NCBI RefSeq assembly: GCF_030683065.1 | Contig: NZ_JAUXMX010000026.1 | Span: 1 to 64,000 of the forward strand | Source: Pseudomonas sp. | GTDB lineage: Bacteria; Pseudomonadota; Gammaproteobacteria; Pseudomonadales; Pseudomonadaceae | Reading direction: 5' to 3' | Length of the DNA stretch: 64,000 nucleotides | Shown here: piece after piece, positions 50,437-59,241 of the stretch | Numbering within the stretch: position 1 is the stretch's first letter | How the letters are laid out: each line of letters starts with the position of its first letter | The notes under the pieces: model-generated | Told to the model about the DNA's origin: nothing | The model's database searches: none | Seen by the model: only the letters and a program-made list of their open reading frames with translations | Position numbers and translations under genes: made by a program

Positions 50437-51158
50437 AGCAGCGCTTCGGCAGCCTCGGCGACGAACAGATAGCCCTTGTTGCGCACCGTCTTGATCATTC
50501 GCGGGTGCATGGGGTCATCGCCGATCTTGGGCCGTATCCGCGAAATACGCACATCGATGGAGCGATCCAGGCCGTCGTATTCGATCCCACGCAAGGCATT
50601 GAAGATCTCCTCGCGCGAGAGGATCCGCCCGGCATTCACCGTCAGCAGCCAGAGCAGATCAAACTCGGCGCTGGTCAGCTCGATGCCCTGCCCGCTCAGC
50701 CAGGCCTCACGCATTGCACTGTCGATCACCAGCCGACCAAACTCCAGGCGCCGCGTGCCTTCGCCTTCCGGCGCAGCCACGCCCTCACGCCGCCGCAGCA
50801 ACGCGCGAATACGGGCCAGCAGCAACCGCGGGCGCACCGGCTTGCAGACATAATCGTCGGCGCCCATTTCCAGGCCCTGGACCTGGTCCATGTCGTCGGT
50901 ACGGGCGGTCAACATCAGGATCGGCCCGTCGTACTGATCGCGCACCTTGCGGCAGATCGAAAACCCGTCCTCGCCCGGCAGCATCAGATCGAGAATCACC
51001 AGATCCGGCTGCTCTTTCAGAATCCGCGCTGCCGCCCGGCCGCCATCGCCCTCAATGCTCACTGCCAGGCCATTAGCCTGCAGGTAATCACGGGTCAACT
51101 CGGCCAGGCGCTGGTCGTCTTCGACAATAAGGATGTGCCAGGTGTCTTGCTGCTGCAC
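50433..51158 (-). CDS. OmpR-family response regulator (RstA-like)
   Basis: A 241-residue regulator with a receiver (ILIVEDDQRLAEL, phospho-Asp in DLVILDLMLPGEDG, Lys in DYVCKPVRPR) and a winged-helix DNA-binding domain (LTSAEFDLLWLLTVNAGRILSREEIFNALRG, RSIDVRISRIRPKIGDDP, RTVRNKGYLF). The start is GTG 51158, because CTGGAGGCAGCC directly precedes it and the receiver begins normally 8 residues later; the open frame continues 86 codons upstream without support. The 4-bp overlap with the kinase shows coupling. Confidence 0.93.
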   Translation of the reverse strand: MQQQDTWHILIVEDDQRLAELTRDYLQANGLAVSIEGDGGRAAARILKEQPDLVILDLMLPGEDGFSICRKVRDQYDGPILMLTARTDDMDQVQGLEMGADDYVCKPVRPRLLLARIRALLRRREGVAAPEGEGTRRLEFGRLVIDSAMREAWLSGQGIELTSAEFDLLWLLTVNAGRILSREEIFNALRGIEYDGLDRSIDVRISRIRPKIGDDPMHPRMIKTVRNKGYLFVAEAAEALL

Positions 51159-52211
51159 GGCTGCCTCCAGGGACAGGTCAACGACGGCGAAAAGTCGCTG
51201 ATTGTAGCAATGCAAAACCCCATGGCGCAGATCGGCGTGCGCCAGCGGCATGCTTAAAGAAGGTGACAACAGCATGCACCGCAGCGCGACCATCGCCAGG
51301 CAGCCGCAGCAGACGATAATCCTTGTCCGATCGGTCAGATGCACGTCACCCGGCGCACAGACACCCACTCTGCAAAGCCCCCGCGAGCATCTGCACAGAG
51401 CAGGCCAAAACGCCACAAAAAAAACTACATATTGTGTTTATGCAAAGAACTTCAAAACTCGCTCATGAACGCAAAAATAAACCTGCGACAACGACGAACG
51501 GTGCAACGTCGCCCACCCCAGCAGACACGCGGGTTTGCGTAAGTTACCCCAAGGTAACCCACAGCTTTATCCACAGGCTACGGGACTTGCCATCCCCCCA
51601 ACACCGCACTATCTTGTATCTCCATCGAACTAAACACCTACATGTTGGGTTTTGACCGAAAAAACGGCACAAGCACAATTGCCCATAAACGGTCTAGACC
51701 CCAACCTGAATTGGTGAATAAAAACAACCTCGATGGCGGCCTCCGCACACGCGAAGCGGCCATTGCTCCAGCAGCGCAACGTGCCTGCAAGAGCCAGAAT
51801 AACGGTAGGTAGCCCTTGCGCCCGACCACTACATCTAGTAATGCCGGCCACGGCCGACACAACACACGAAGCCAGGGAGGCGCTTTCATCTAAAGGGTAT
51901 TTACACCGTTACGGGCGATAGCCAGCCCGGGGCGCGTAGCCAGGCGCAATTAGCCGAAACGCCGCATCGCCCCACAGGATTGAGCCCAGCAAATCGAACG
52001 CGCAGTCATGAGCAATCTGACCGGGCTCGCAAGCGAAGCAGGGTTCAAGCGATAACGTGTACATACCCCTCTCAGTCCCTTGCAGCCAGTTTGTAAGCCA
52101 CCTGCCCCCAGCATCTGCTGCGTGCAGGCGATATTGAAATGGTGTTGAGCGGCAGTAGATCCACCGAAAGCGCCCGACTCGATAAATTACAGATCACGGA
52201 GACACGCCTAC
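51159..52211. promoter_or_regulatory. divergent regulatory region between the response regulator and nrdA
   Basis: About 1 kb without a supported gene. It holds a perfect DnaA box, TTATCCACA at 51567-51575, and NrdR-like sequences: AAACTACATATTGTGT at 51422-51437 (near the 16-bp NrdR box consensus) and CCACTACATCTAGTAA at 51826-51841, with a weaker partner 31 bp downstream at 51857-51872, the normal spacing of paired NrdR boxes. Both proteins control nrdAB in other bacteria. The nrdA messenger could have a leader of several hundred bases. Confidence 0.45.
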
Positions 52212-55118
52212 ATGCATACCGACACCACTCGCGAGAACTCGAAGGCCCAAGCGCCACAGGCCAACGATGGCAACCTGGAGCTGAGCGCCACCGCGCCTGG
52301 CCAGTTGCGCGTGATCAAACGTAACGGCACCGTGGTGCCGTACACCGATGACAAGATCACCGTCGCCATCACCAAAGCGTTTCTCGCAGTAGAAGGCGGC
52401 GCCGCAGCCGCCTCGTCGCGTATCCATGAAACCGTCGAGCGCCTGACCGAACAAGTCAGCGCCACCTTCAAGCGCCGCATGCCATCGGGCGGCACTATCC
52501 ACATCGAAGAAATCCAGGACCAGGTCGAACTGGCCCTGATGCGTGCCGGCGAGCAGAAAGTTGCCCGCGACTACGTGATCTACCGTGAATCGCGCAGCCA
52601 GGAACGCAAGCGCGGCGGCAGCGACGTCGCCCAGCCGCACCCGAGCCTGCGCGTCACCCACGCCGACGGCACAGTAGCGCCGCTGGACATGGGTCGCCTC
52701 AACACCATCGTCACCGAAGCCTGCGAAGGCCTGGCTGAAGTCGACGGCGCACTGATCCAGAAAGAAACCCTGAAAAACCTCTACGACGGCGTGGCCCAGA
52801 GCGACGTCAGCACCGCCCTGGTGATGACTGCCCGCACCCTGGTCGAGCGTGAGCCAAACTACAGCTACGTCACCGCCCGCCTGTTGATGGACAACATCCG
52901 CGCCGAAGGCCTGGGCTTTCTCGGTGTCGCCACCAGCGCCACCCACCACGAGATGGTCGACTTCTACGCCAAGGCCCTGCCGGCCTACATCGACAAAGGC
53001 GTCGAGCTGGAACTGCTCAACCCGATCCTGAAGACCTTCGACCTGGAAAAACTCGGCCAGGCGATCAACCACGAGCGCGACCAGCAGTTCACCTACCTGG
53101 GCCTGCAGACCCTCTACGACCGCTACTTCATTCACAAGGACGGCATCCGCTTCGAACTGCCGCAGATCTTCTTCATGCGCGTGGCCATGGGCCTGGCGAT
53201 CGAAGAGAAGCAGAAAGAAGAACGCGCTATCGAGTTCTACAACCTGCTGTCCTCGTTCGACTACATGTCGTCCACCCCGACCCTGTTCAACGCCGGCACC
53301 CTGCGCCCGCAGCTGTCCTCGTGCTACCTGACCACCGTGCCGGACGACCTGGGCGGCATCTACGACGCCATCCGCGACAACGCCCTGCTGAGCAAATTCG
53401 CCGGCGGCCTTGGCAACGACTGGACCCCAGTGCGCTCACTCGGTGCCTACATCAAGGGCACCAACGGTAAATCCCAGGGCGTCGTGCCCTTCCTCAAGGT
53501 GGTCAACGACACCGCAGTTGCCGTCAACCAGGGTGGCAAACGCAAGGGCGCGGTCTGCGCGTACCTCGAAACCTGGCACATGGACATCGAAGAGTTCATC
53601 GAGCTGCGCAAGAACACCGGTGACGACCGCCGCCGCACCCACGACATGAACACCGCCAACTGGATCCCGGACCTGTTCATGAAGCGCGTGTTCGACGACG
53701 GCCAATGGACCCTGTTCAGCCCGAGCGAAGTACCAGACCTGCACGACCTGACCGGTAAAGCCTTCGAAGAGCGCTACGAGTACTACGAAGCCCTGACCCA
53801 GTACGGCGGCAAGATCAAGCTGTTCAAAACCATCCAGGCCAAAGACCTGTGGCGCAAGATGCTCAGCATGCTGTTTGAAACCGGCCACCCATGGCTGACC
53901 TTCAAGGACCCATGCAACCTGCGCAGCCCGCAGCAGCACGTCGGCGTGGTCCACAGCTCGAACCTGTGCACCGAGATCACCCTCAACACCAACGCCGACG
54001 AAATCGCCGTGTGCAACCTGGGCTCGGTCAACCTGCCCAACCACATCGTTGACGGCAAGCTCGACCGCGCCAAGCTCGAACGCACCATCAAGGTCGCCGT
54101 GCGCATGCTCGATAACGTCATCGACATCAACTACTACTCGGTGCCGCAAGCGAAGAACTCCAACTTCAAGCACCGCCCGGTCGGCCTCGGCATCATGGGT
54201 TTCCAGGACGCCTTGTACCTGCAGCACATCCCGTATGGCTCGGACGCGGCAGTCGACTTTGCCGATAAATCCATGGAAGCCGTCAGCTACTACGCCATCC
54301 AGGCCTCCTGTGACCTGGCCGACGAGCGCGGCAGCTACCAGACCTTCCAGGGTTCGCTGTGGAGCCAGGGCATCCTGCCGCTGGATTCGCAACAGATCCT
54401 CATCGAGCAACGCGGCCAGAAGTACATCGACGTCGACCTGACCGAGTCCCTCGACTGGGCGCCGGTACGTGCCCGTGTACAGAAAGGCATTCGTAACTCG
54501 AACATCATGGCCATCGCCCCGACTGCCACCATCGCCAACATCACCGGCGTGTCGCAGTCGATCGAACCGACCTACCAGAACCTCTACGTGAAATCGAACC
54601 TCTCGGGCGAATTCACCGTGATCAACCCCTACCTGGTACGCGACCTCAAAGCCCGCGGCCTGTGGGACTCGGTCATGATCAACGACCTCAAGTACTACGA
54701 CGGTTCGGTGCAGCAGATCGAGCGCATCCCGCAGGAGTTGAAAGACCTCTACGCCACCGCGTTTGAAGTCGACACCAAGTGGATCGTCGACGCCGCCAGC
54801 CGCCGCCAGAAGTGGATCGACCAGGCGCAGTCGCTGAACCTGTACATCGCTGGTGCCTCGGGCAAGAAGCTCGACGTGACCTACCGCATGGCCTGGTACC
54901 GTGGCCTGAAAACCACCTACTACCTCCGCGCCTTGGCTGCCACCAGCACCGAGAAATCCACCGTCAACACCGGCAAGCTCAACGCCGTGTCCAGCGGTGG
55001 CAACGACGGCCTCAGCGCAGCACCGGTCAAAGCCCCGGAAATAGAAATGTCCGCCGGCCCAGCTCCAGTACCGAAAGCCTGCTCGATCGATGAACCAGAC
55101 TGCGAGGCGTGTCAATAA
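52212..55118 (+). CDS. nrdA: class Ia ribonucleoside-diphosphate reductase, alpha subunit
   Basis: A 968-residue large subunit with two N-terminal ATP-cones, as in P. aeruginosa: residues 30-125 (LRVIKRNGTVVPYTDDKITVAITKAF) and 148-245 (RVTHADGTVAPLDMGRLNTIV). The barrel has the first active-site Cys in LSSCYLTTVPDD and the Asn-Cys-Glu triad in SNLCTEITLNT; the C-terminus DEPDCEACQ carries the redox cysteines that pass electrons from thioredoxin. It reduces NDPs to dNDPs with NrdB. GGAG is 9 bp before the ATG. Confidence 0.98.
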   Translation: MHTDTTRENSKAQAPQANDGNLELSATAPGQLRVIKRNGTVVPYTDDKITVAITKAFLAVEGGAAAASSRIHETVERLTEQVSATFKRRMPSGGTIHIEEIQDQVELALMRAGEQKVARDYVIYRESRSQERKRGGSDVAQPHPSLRVTHADGTVAPLDMGRLNTIVTEACEGLAEVDGALIQKETLKNLYDGVAQSDVSTALVMTARTLVEREPNYSYVTARLLMDNIRAEGLGFLGVATSATHHEMVDFYAKALPAYIDKGVELELLNPILKTFDLEKLGQAINHERDQQFTYLGLQTLYDRYFIHKDGIRFELPQIFFMRVAMGLAIEEKQKEERAIEFYNLLSSFDYMSSTPTLFNAGTLRPQLSSCYLTTVPDDLGGIYDAIRDNALLSKFAGGLGNDWTPVRSLGAYIKGTNGKSQGVVPFLKVVNDTAVAVNQGGKRKGAVCAYLETWHMDIEEFIELRKNTGDDRRRTHDMNTANWIPDLFMKRVFDDGQWTLFSPSEVPDLHDLTGKAFEERYEYYEALTQYGGKIKLFKTIQAKDLWRKMLSMLFETGHPWLTFKDPCNLRSPQQHVGVVHSSNLCTEITLNTNADEIAVCNLGSVNLPNHIVDGKLDRAKLERTIKVAVRMLDNVIDINYYSVPQAKNSNFKHRPVGLGIMGFQDALYLQHIPYGSDAAVDFADKSMEAVSYYAIQASCDLADERGSYQTFQGSLWSQGILPLDSQQILIEQRGQKYIDVDLTESLDWAPVRARVQKGIRNSNIMAIAPTATIANITGVSQSIEPTYQNLYVKSNLSGEFTVINPYLVRDLKARGLWDSVMINDLKYYDGSVQQIERIPQELKDLYATAFEVDTKWIVDAASRRQKWIDQAQSLNLYIAGASGKKLDVTYRMAWYRGLKTTYYLRALAATSTEKSTVNTGKLNAVSSGGNDGLSAAPVKAPEIEMSAGPAPVPKACSIDEPDCEACQ

Positions 55119-55598
55119 GCGCGCGGATCTGAGCGGCGCGCGCGTTGTTGCCTGGTAGGTCGGCCCCCATCACATACAGTCGTATGCTCAGGGGCTCCAA
55201 CCTACCAGGCGCCTAGCGCTCACTCGCTCAGCTACACGCTCCAAAGGTGACACGCTTTTTGTAGGAGGGGCCTTGGCCGCGAAACTACAGGCTCGAAGGG
55301 AGCAAAAAAGCCAACGCCGCACACGATCAGATTCGTAGGATGGGCCGCGCCGCGCAGGTTGAGCGCAGCGATACCCATCAATCTACTCAAGCAACACCGC
55401 CACTCCCCATGAATAACCACCCTCTCCCGCTCGCGGGAAAGAGTAAAGAGAACAAAGGGCGAGGCCAGCCACACCAGCCCCCCCCGACCAGCGGCACCCG
55501 TTTTCACCTTGCGCGTAAACCGCAACAGAACATACTCAAGATCACTGTATATCCACACAGGCCGGTTATTCCACCGACCCTGAAGCAGGAGCCAAGCC
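55119..55598. promoter_or_regulatory. nrdA-nrdB spacer with LexA-like box and repeats
   Basis: 480 bp without a gene. A hairpin TTGCCTGGTAGGT/ACCTACCAGGCG (55147-55212) follows nrdA, then a GTAGGAGGGGCCTTGGCCGC arm (55261) and a GTAGGATGGGCCGCG repeat. At 55545-55560, 39 bp before the nrdB ATG, CTGTATATCCACACAG fits the CTGT-N8-ACAG pattern of LexA and also contains a near DnaA box. The length suggests that nrdB has its own promoter. Confidence 0.5.
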
Positions 55599-56849
55599 AT
55601 GCTGAGCTGGGATGAATTTGACAAGGAAGACGGCGCCGAAGCCGTTGTAGCAAACAACGCCTCTGCCCAACTGGCAGACATGAACATCGACAAGCTCGAC
55701 CAGGTCGGCGGTGCCGCCGCTGTTGAAGCGCGCGCTATCGCCGCTGACGACAGCGCCGCCGTGGCCCGCGCCAAGGCCGCCCTCGACCAGCTCGACATCG
55801 CCGAAGGCCTCGCCGAACTCGAAGGCGCCTCCGCCCGCGTCGCGGTCGACGAGAAGCGCATGATCAACTGCCGCGCCGACCTCAACCAGCTCGTACCCTT
55901 CAAGTACGACTGGGCCTGGCAGAAGTACCTGGATGGTTGCGCCAACCACTGGATGCCCCAGGAAGTGAACATGAACGCGGACATCGCGTTGTGGAAAACC
56001 CCTGACGGCCTGACCGACGACGAACGCCGCATCGTCATGCGCAACCTCGGCTTCTTCTCCACCGCCGACAGCCTGGTCGCCAACAACCTGGTGCTGGCCG
56101 TCTACCGCCTGATCACCAACCCCGAGTGCCGCCAGTACATCCTGCGCCAGGCCTTCGAAGAAGCGATCCACACCCACGCCTACCAGTACTGCATCGAATC
56201 GCTGGGCATGGACGAAGGCGCAATCTTCAACATGTACCACGAGATCCCGTCGGTCGCGAAAAAAGCCGCCTGGGGCCTCAAGTACACCCGTTCGATCTCC
56301 GACCCCAAGTTCGAAACCGGCACCGACGACACCGATAAAGAACTGCTGCGCAACCTGATCGCCTACTACTGCGTACTGGAAGGCATCTTCTTCTATTGCG
56401 GCTTCACCCAGATTCTCTCCATGGGCCGCCGTAACAAGATGACCGGCGTCGCCGAGCAGTTCCAGTACATCCTGCGCGACGAATCCATGCACCTGAACTT
56501 CGGCATCGACGTGATCAACCAGATCAAGATCGAAAACCCGCACCTGTGGGATGCCGCAATGAAGGACGAAGCCACCCAGATGATCCTGGAAGGCACCCAA
56601 CTGGAAATCGAATACGCCCGCGACACCATGCCGCGCGGCGTCCTGGGCATGAACGCCGCGATGATGGAGGACTACCTCAAGTTCATCGCCAACCGCCGCC
56701 TGACCCAGATCGGCTTGAAGGAAGAGTACCCAGGCACCACTAACCCGTTCCCGTGGATGAGCGAAATCATGGACCTGAAGAAAGAGAAGAACTTCTTTGA
56801 GACGCGGGTTATCGAGTATCAGACGGGTGGGGCGTTGAGCTGGGATTGA
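55599..56849 (+). CDS. nrdB: class Ia ribonucleoside-diphosphate reductase, beta subunit
   Basis: A 416-residue radical-generating subunit. Diiron ligands lie in the [21 protein letters not shown] region (Glu, His) and in [15 protein letters not shown] (Glu, His); the tyrosyl-radical region is the first helix pair. The last residues TGGALSWD are the tail that docks on NrdA. A charged, Ala-rich N-terminal extension (about residues 1-85) precedes the core, as in other pseudomonads. AGGAG precedes the ATG. Confidence 0.98.
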   Translation: MLSWDEFDKEDGAEAVVANNASAQLADMNIDKLDQVGGAAAVEARAIAADDSAAVARAKAALDQLDIAEGLAELEGASARVAVDEKRMINCRADLNQLVPFKYDWAWQKYLDGCANHWMPQEVNMNADIALWKTPDGLTDDERRIVMRNLGFFSTADSLVANNLVLAVYRLITNPECRQYILRQAFEEAIHTHAYQYCIESLGMDEGAIFNMYHEIPSVAKKAAWGLKYTRSISDPKFETGTDDTDKELLRNLIAYYCVLEGIFFYCGFTQILSMGRRNKMTGVAEQFQYILRDESMHLNFGIDVINQIKIENPHLWDAAMKDEATQMILEGTQLEIEYARDTMPRGVLGMNAAMMEDYLKFIANRRLTQIGLKEEYPGTTNPFPWMSEIMDLKKEKNFFETRVIEYQTGGALSWD

Positions 56850-56858
56850 TTTCAGCCA

Positions 56859-56930
56859 CCTGTCATTTTCATTAAGGCGTGAACCGTTTTCACTAAGCCG
56901 TGAAACGGTTCCGCTGACAGGCTGTCTTTT
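56859..56930 (+). terminator. large two-part hairpin after nrdB
   Basis: Outer arms CCTGTCA (56859-56865) and TGACAGG (56915-56921), inner arms GAACCGTTT (56881-56889) and AAACGGTTC (56903-56911), followed by CTGTCTTTT. The insert also contains a direct repeat, AAGGCGTGAACCGTTTTCAC and AAGCCGTGAAACGGTTCCGC. It probably ends the nrd transcript. Confidence 0.65.
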
Positions 56931-56987
56931 GCACCTTAAGTGTAAAGTTTTAGCAATATTATCGTCGTACTCAAAAACGAAAGCCCA

Positions 56988-57016
56988 AGCGAAAGCAAGG
57001 GCTTTTATTTTGCCCA
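56988..57016 (+). terminator. second rho-independent terminator after nrdB
   Basis: AAAGCCC and GGGCTTT flank the loop AAGCGAAAGCAA and lead into TATTTTG. Confidence 0.7.
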
Positions 57017-57156
57017 ACTGATGGGCGACTAAATGAAGCCTCGCCGCTATTCCATTGATAGCAACGCAGACCAGAAAGTGACGCGCGGCAATTTAAGCCG
57101 TTGTGAATGGGCGCATTAATTATCATAAACCGGGCAGTTTGATGTCGCAGTGAACA

Positions 57157-57186
57157 AAAAACCCGACCTTAGCGTCGGGTTTTTTG
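57157..57186. terminator. bidirectional terminator at the island boundary
   Basis: AAAAACCCGAC and GTCGGGTTTTTT pair around CTTAGC, with A-run and T-run on either side, so it can act in both directions. It marks the last core-genome element before the accessory region. Confidence 0.88.
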
Positions 57187-57242
57187 GTATTGGCCGCCAC
57201 AACTCTTCAGATCGTAGGCTGAGCTACAGGCGTTAACGGCCG

Positions 57243-57380
57243 AGGCTGTGTAAAAACGCAAATTCTGTACGCTTTAGGGGGTGATTGACACCTTACCCAA
57301 TAGGCGATCGTGGCGTATACGCGATTACAGGAGGTCGATTTTTGATCGGGTCGATTTCAAAGCACGTTTTTACACAGTCT
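57243..57380. mobile_element. MITE-like element with terminal inverted repeats
   Basis: CTGTGTAAAAACG (57246-57258) and CGTTTTTACACAG (57365-57377) are perfect 13-bp inverted repeats, extended by AGG/TCT with one mismatch. The 138-bp interior has no transposase. The ends resemble those of small DDE insertion sequences, so this is either a MITE or an internally deleted IS remnant. Confidence 0.6.
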
Positions 57381-57417
57381 GGGCCAAAAGCAGCCGCTCG
57401 AAGGAGCCTAGGAATCT

Positions 57418-57612
57418 ATGGCCGATTCAGTAAGAAACGCTCATTTTCGCGTCCGCGAAAAATCTCAGGAAATTACGTATGACTCTACATTTGTAAATGG
57501 CCTATCTCCGCTTGAGCTGGCCGTGATAGCGTTTTTCCATGATCTACCATCAGTGAGGGAATACAGTGGACGTTCAGGCGGAGATTCGTACATGGCTACT
57601 AAAGCAAAATGA
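57418..57612 (+). CDS. hypothetical small protein before the AAA ATPase relic
   Basis: A 64-codon frame from an ATG with AAGGAG 10 bp upstream. The first 45 residues (MADSVRNAHFRVREKSQEI, then LSPLELAVIAFFHDLPSV) look protein-like; the last ones overlap the ATPase start in another frame. I do not recognise it. It may be a small gene or the N-terminal part of a degraded one. Confidence 0.35.
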   Translation: MADSVRNAHFRVREKSQEITYDSTFVNGLSPLELAVIAFFHDLPSVREYSGRSGGDSYMATKAK

Positions 57613-58781
57613 CTGGCTACAAGAGGCCGCTGACAGGCTTCTGAAAAATGGAGAGCTGAGTCAGGTGGACTTTACAGCCTTGGTAGCCGTCCTCAAGACT
57701 CCAGCAGGCCAAAAACCTACCAAGCACCGCAGCTTCGTGGAGTTGACCAATAATCCAAAGGTAGGAGATGAGCTACGGCTAGTTCGAATCGCCGAGGTTG
57801 TCGGGATCGAAAATCTGGAGCCCCGCATTCCACTTGAATTTGGCAGCGCGAACCTCACCGTGATCTACGGCCACAATGGATCAGGTAAATCCAGCTATAC
57901 CCGCATTCTAAAAAAGGTATCGGGCACGCCAAGGGCCGTTGACCTGAAAACCAACGTGTTCAAGGCCGCTCCGGCGCACAGCAAATGCAGTATCACCTCT
58001 CAGCTCAACGGCGTAGAGAGCCTGCATGAGTGGAGCGTAGAAGGCGACGCCGTCGACACACTGCGAGGCATCGATTCGACAGTGACATAGACATTATCTG
58101 ACAGCTGAAAGCTCTGCGACCTATATCCCTCCCGTCATCGGTCTCTTTGAGAAGCTTGCTGCGGCGGTCGAAATGGTTCGGCAGACTCTGGAATCCGAGC
58201 AAGACAAGCTAGTCAGCGCATTACCCGTGCTCCCAGCGATCTACGGCACAACCCCCTCCAAGAAGCTGTATAGCGAACTCGGCAAGTTGTCCGGTGCTGA
58301 GCTTGAAACGGCCCTGCATTGGGCCGACGAAGACGAGCGTCGGCTTTTAGAGTTAGTGGAACGTCTCAAAACAGAAGACCCCTCCGCGCTGGCACAGCAG
58401 AAACGACGTACAAAGGCAGAGCTCGAAAAAATCATCAGTGCACTCCAGCAAGCGTCTACTGCTTTTGGGGTCGATAACATCCAGGCACTGCGCCAGCTCA
58501 GACAGGATGCAGCGTCCAAAAGACAAATTGCTGTCGACGGTGCCAAGGTAAAGTCATCCGCGCTTGAAGGGGTGGGTACCGCCACATGGTGTGCGATGTG
58601 GGAGGCTGCGAGGCTCTATTCCGCAACGCCACATCCGGAAAGTGCCTTTCCGGTAACTGCGGATTCACGGTGCGTGCTATGTCACCAAGAACTGTCTGAA
58701 GCTACGGACACCCTGATTCTGCACTTTCAGTCGAGTAGCAGCCCCCTTCGACACGTCACCGGTAATATGTCTTTCAACTGA
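57566..58781 (+). pseudogene. AAA family (SMC/RecF-like) ATPase, frameshifted and truncated
   Basis: The first part, from GTG 57566 (GAGGGA upstream), encodes 170 residues with the Walker A motif VIYGHNGSGKSSYTRIL after an N-terminal regulatory segment. It fails at the TAG 58088-58090. The frame continues, shifted, from about 58108 with ESSATYIPPVIGLFEKLAAAVEMVRQTLESEQDKL, a long coiled coil and a zinc-hook-like CVLCHQEL, and is lost again near 58720. The ABC signature and Walker B parts are missing. Such large coiled-coil ATPases are frequent in anti-phage islands. Small deletions around 58070-58110 explain the first break. It is surely non-functional as read. Confidence 0.78.
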
Positions 58782-58789
58782 CAGCGCTC

Positions 58790-59236
58790 CATGGCTCCAA
58801 CTCCGTACTGAAACGTCGCCCAGAACGGAACACCTGATCATGCCTGCATTCACGCAGGTGCCGACTGACGATGCAAAAATCCCTCTCCTGGCGCGAAGAT
58901 GGGTGCAGATTCAGCTCAGATTTATGCTAGCCTGCGAACGCTTTGGATATAGATCCAAAGGTGCATCACAAGCTGTCAAGCCCCAAGGCGGTATCCCAAG
59001 TGTAACCACCCAGGGTGACCAGCAATGCGGCCAGCAGCCCTCGGATACTTATATTCATAGGTACTCCAAGTGTGACGCTGACACTATACGTCGATCCTAG
59101 CAATCGCGGCGAAATCGGAATTGGGTGACTGATACCGATTGGATAATGTGAGGAACATTTGAGTTTATCCGGCCAGGCGGCTGAGGATTGCCGCCATCCT
59201 ATGCCTGGCCGGTTGGCTCAAACAAACAAGGATGTA
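58790..59236 (+). ncRNA. putative DRT2 template ncRNA / structured leader
   Basis: The 450 bp before the reverse transcriptase gene are rich in perfect hairpins: CCTGC/GCAGG (58843-58858), CTTTGGAT-ATAG-ATCCAAAG (58941-58960), AATCGG/CCGATT (59113-59140), AATGT/ACATT (59145-59159), and a long three-tier stem TTTGAG, CCGGCCAGGC, AGGAT against ATCCT, GCCTGGCCGG, CTCAAA (59158-59222) just before the gene. Between them is a direct repeat, GTATCCCAAGTGTAAC (58991) and GTACTCCAAGTGTGAC (59061). One frame has no stop from 58717 to 59097. DRT2 systems encode their template RNA in this place; ends of the RNA cannot be set from sequence alone. Confidence 0.6.
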
Positions 59237-59241
59237 CTCTG

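Noticed and set aside
51780..51960. Cobalamin riboswitch upstream of nrdA
   Set aside because: The GCCAGCCCGGGG stretch is suggestive, but the conserved B12-box core could not be found, and nrdAB is the class Ia, B12-independent enzyme.
53436..55115. A 559-codon open frame antisense to nrdA
   Set aside because: It results from strong third-position bias of nrdA; no domain and no start signals.
55566..57017. A 483-codon open frame antisense to nrdB
   Set aside because: Val/Gly/Asp-rich shadow of nrdB; it would also cross the nrdB terminators.
58840..59100. An 86-codon open frame upstream of the reverse transcriptase as a normal protein gene
   Set aside because: No ribosome-binding site, no family similarity, and it spans the hairpins; I treat its openness as a property of the putative template RNA.
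59188..59241. TTG start giving an 18-residue extension to the reverse transcriptase
   Set aside because: It lies within the strong hairpin, lacks a ribosome-binding site, and the family N-terminus begins at ATG 59242.
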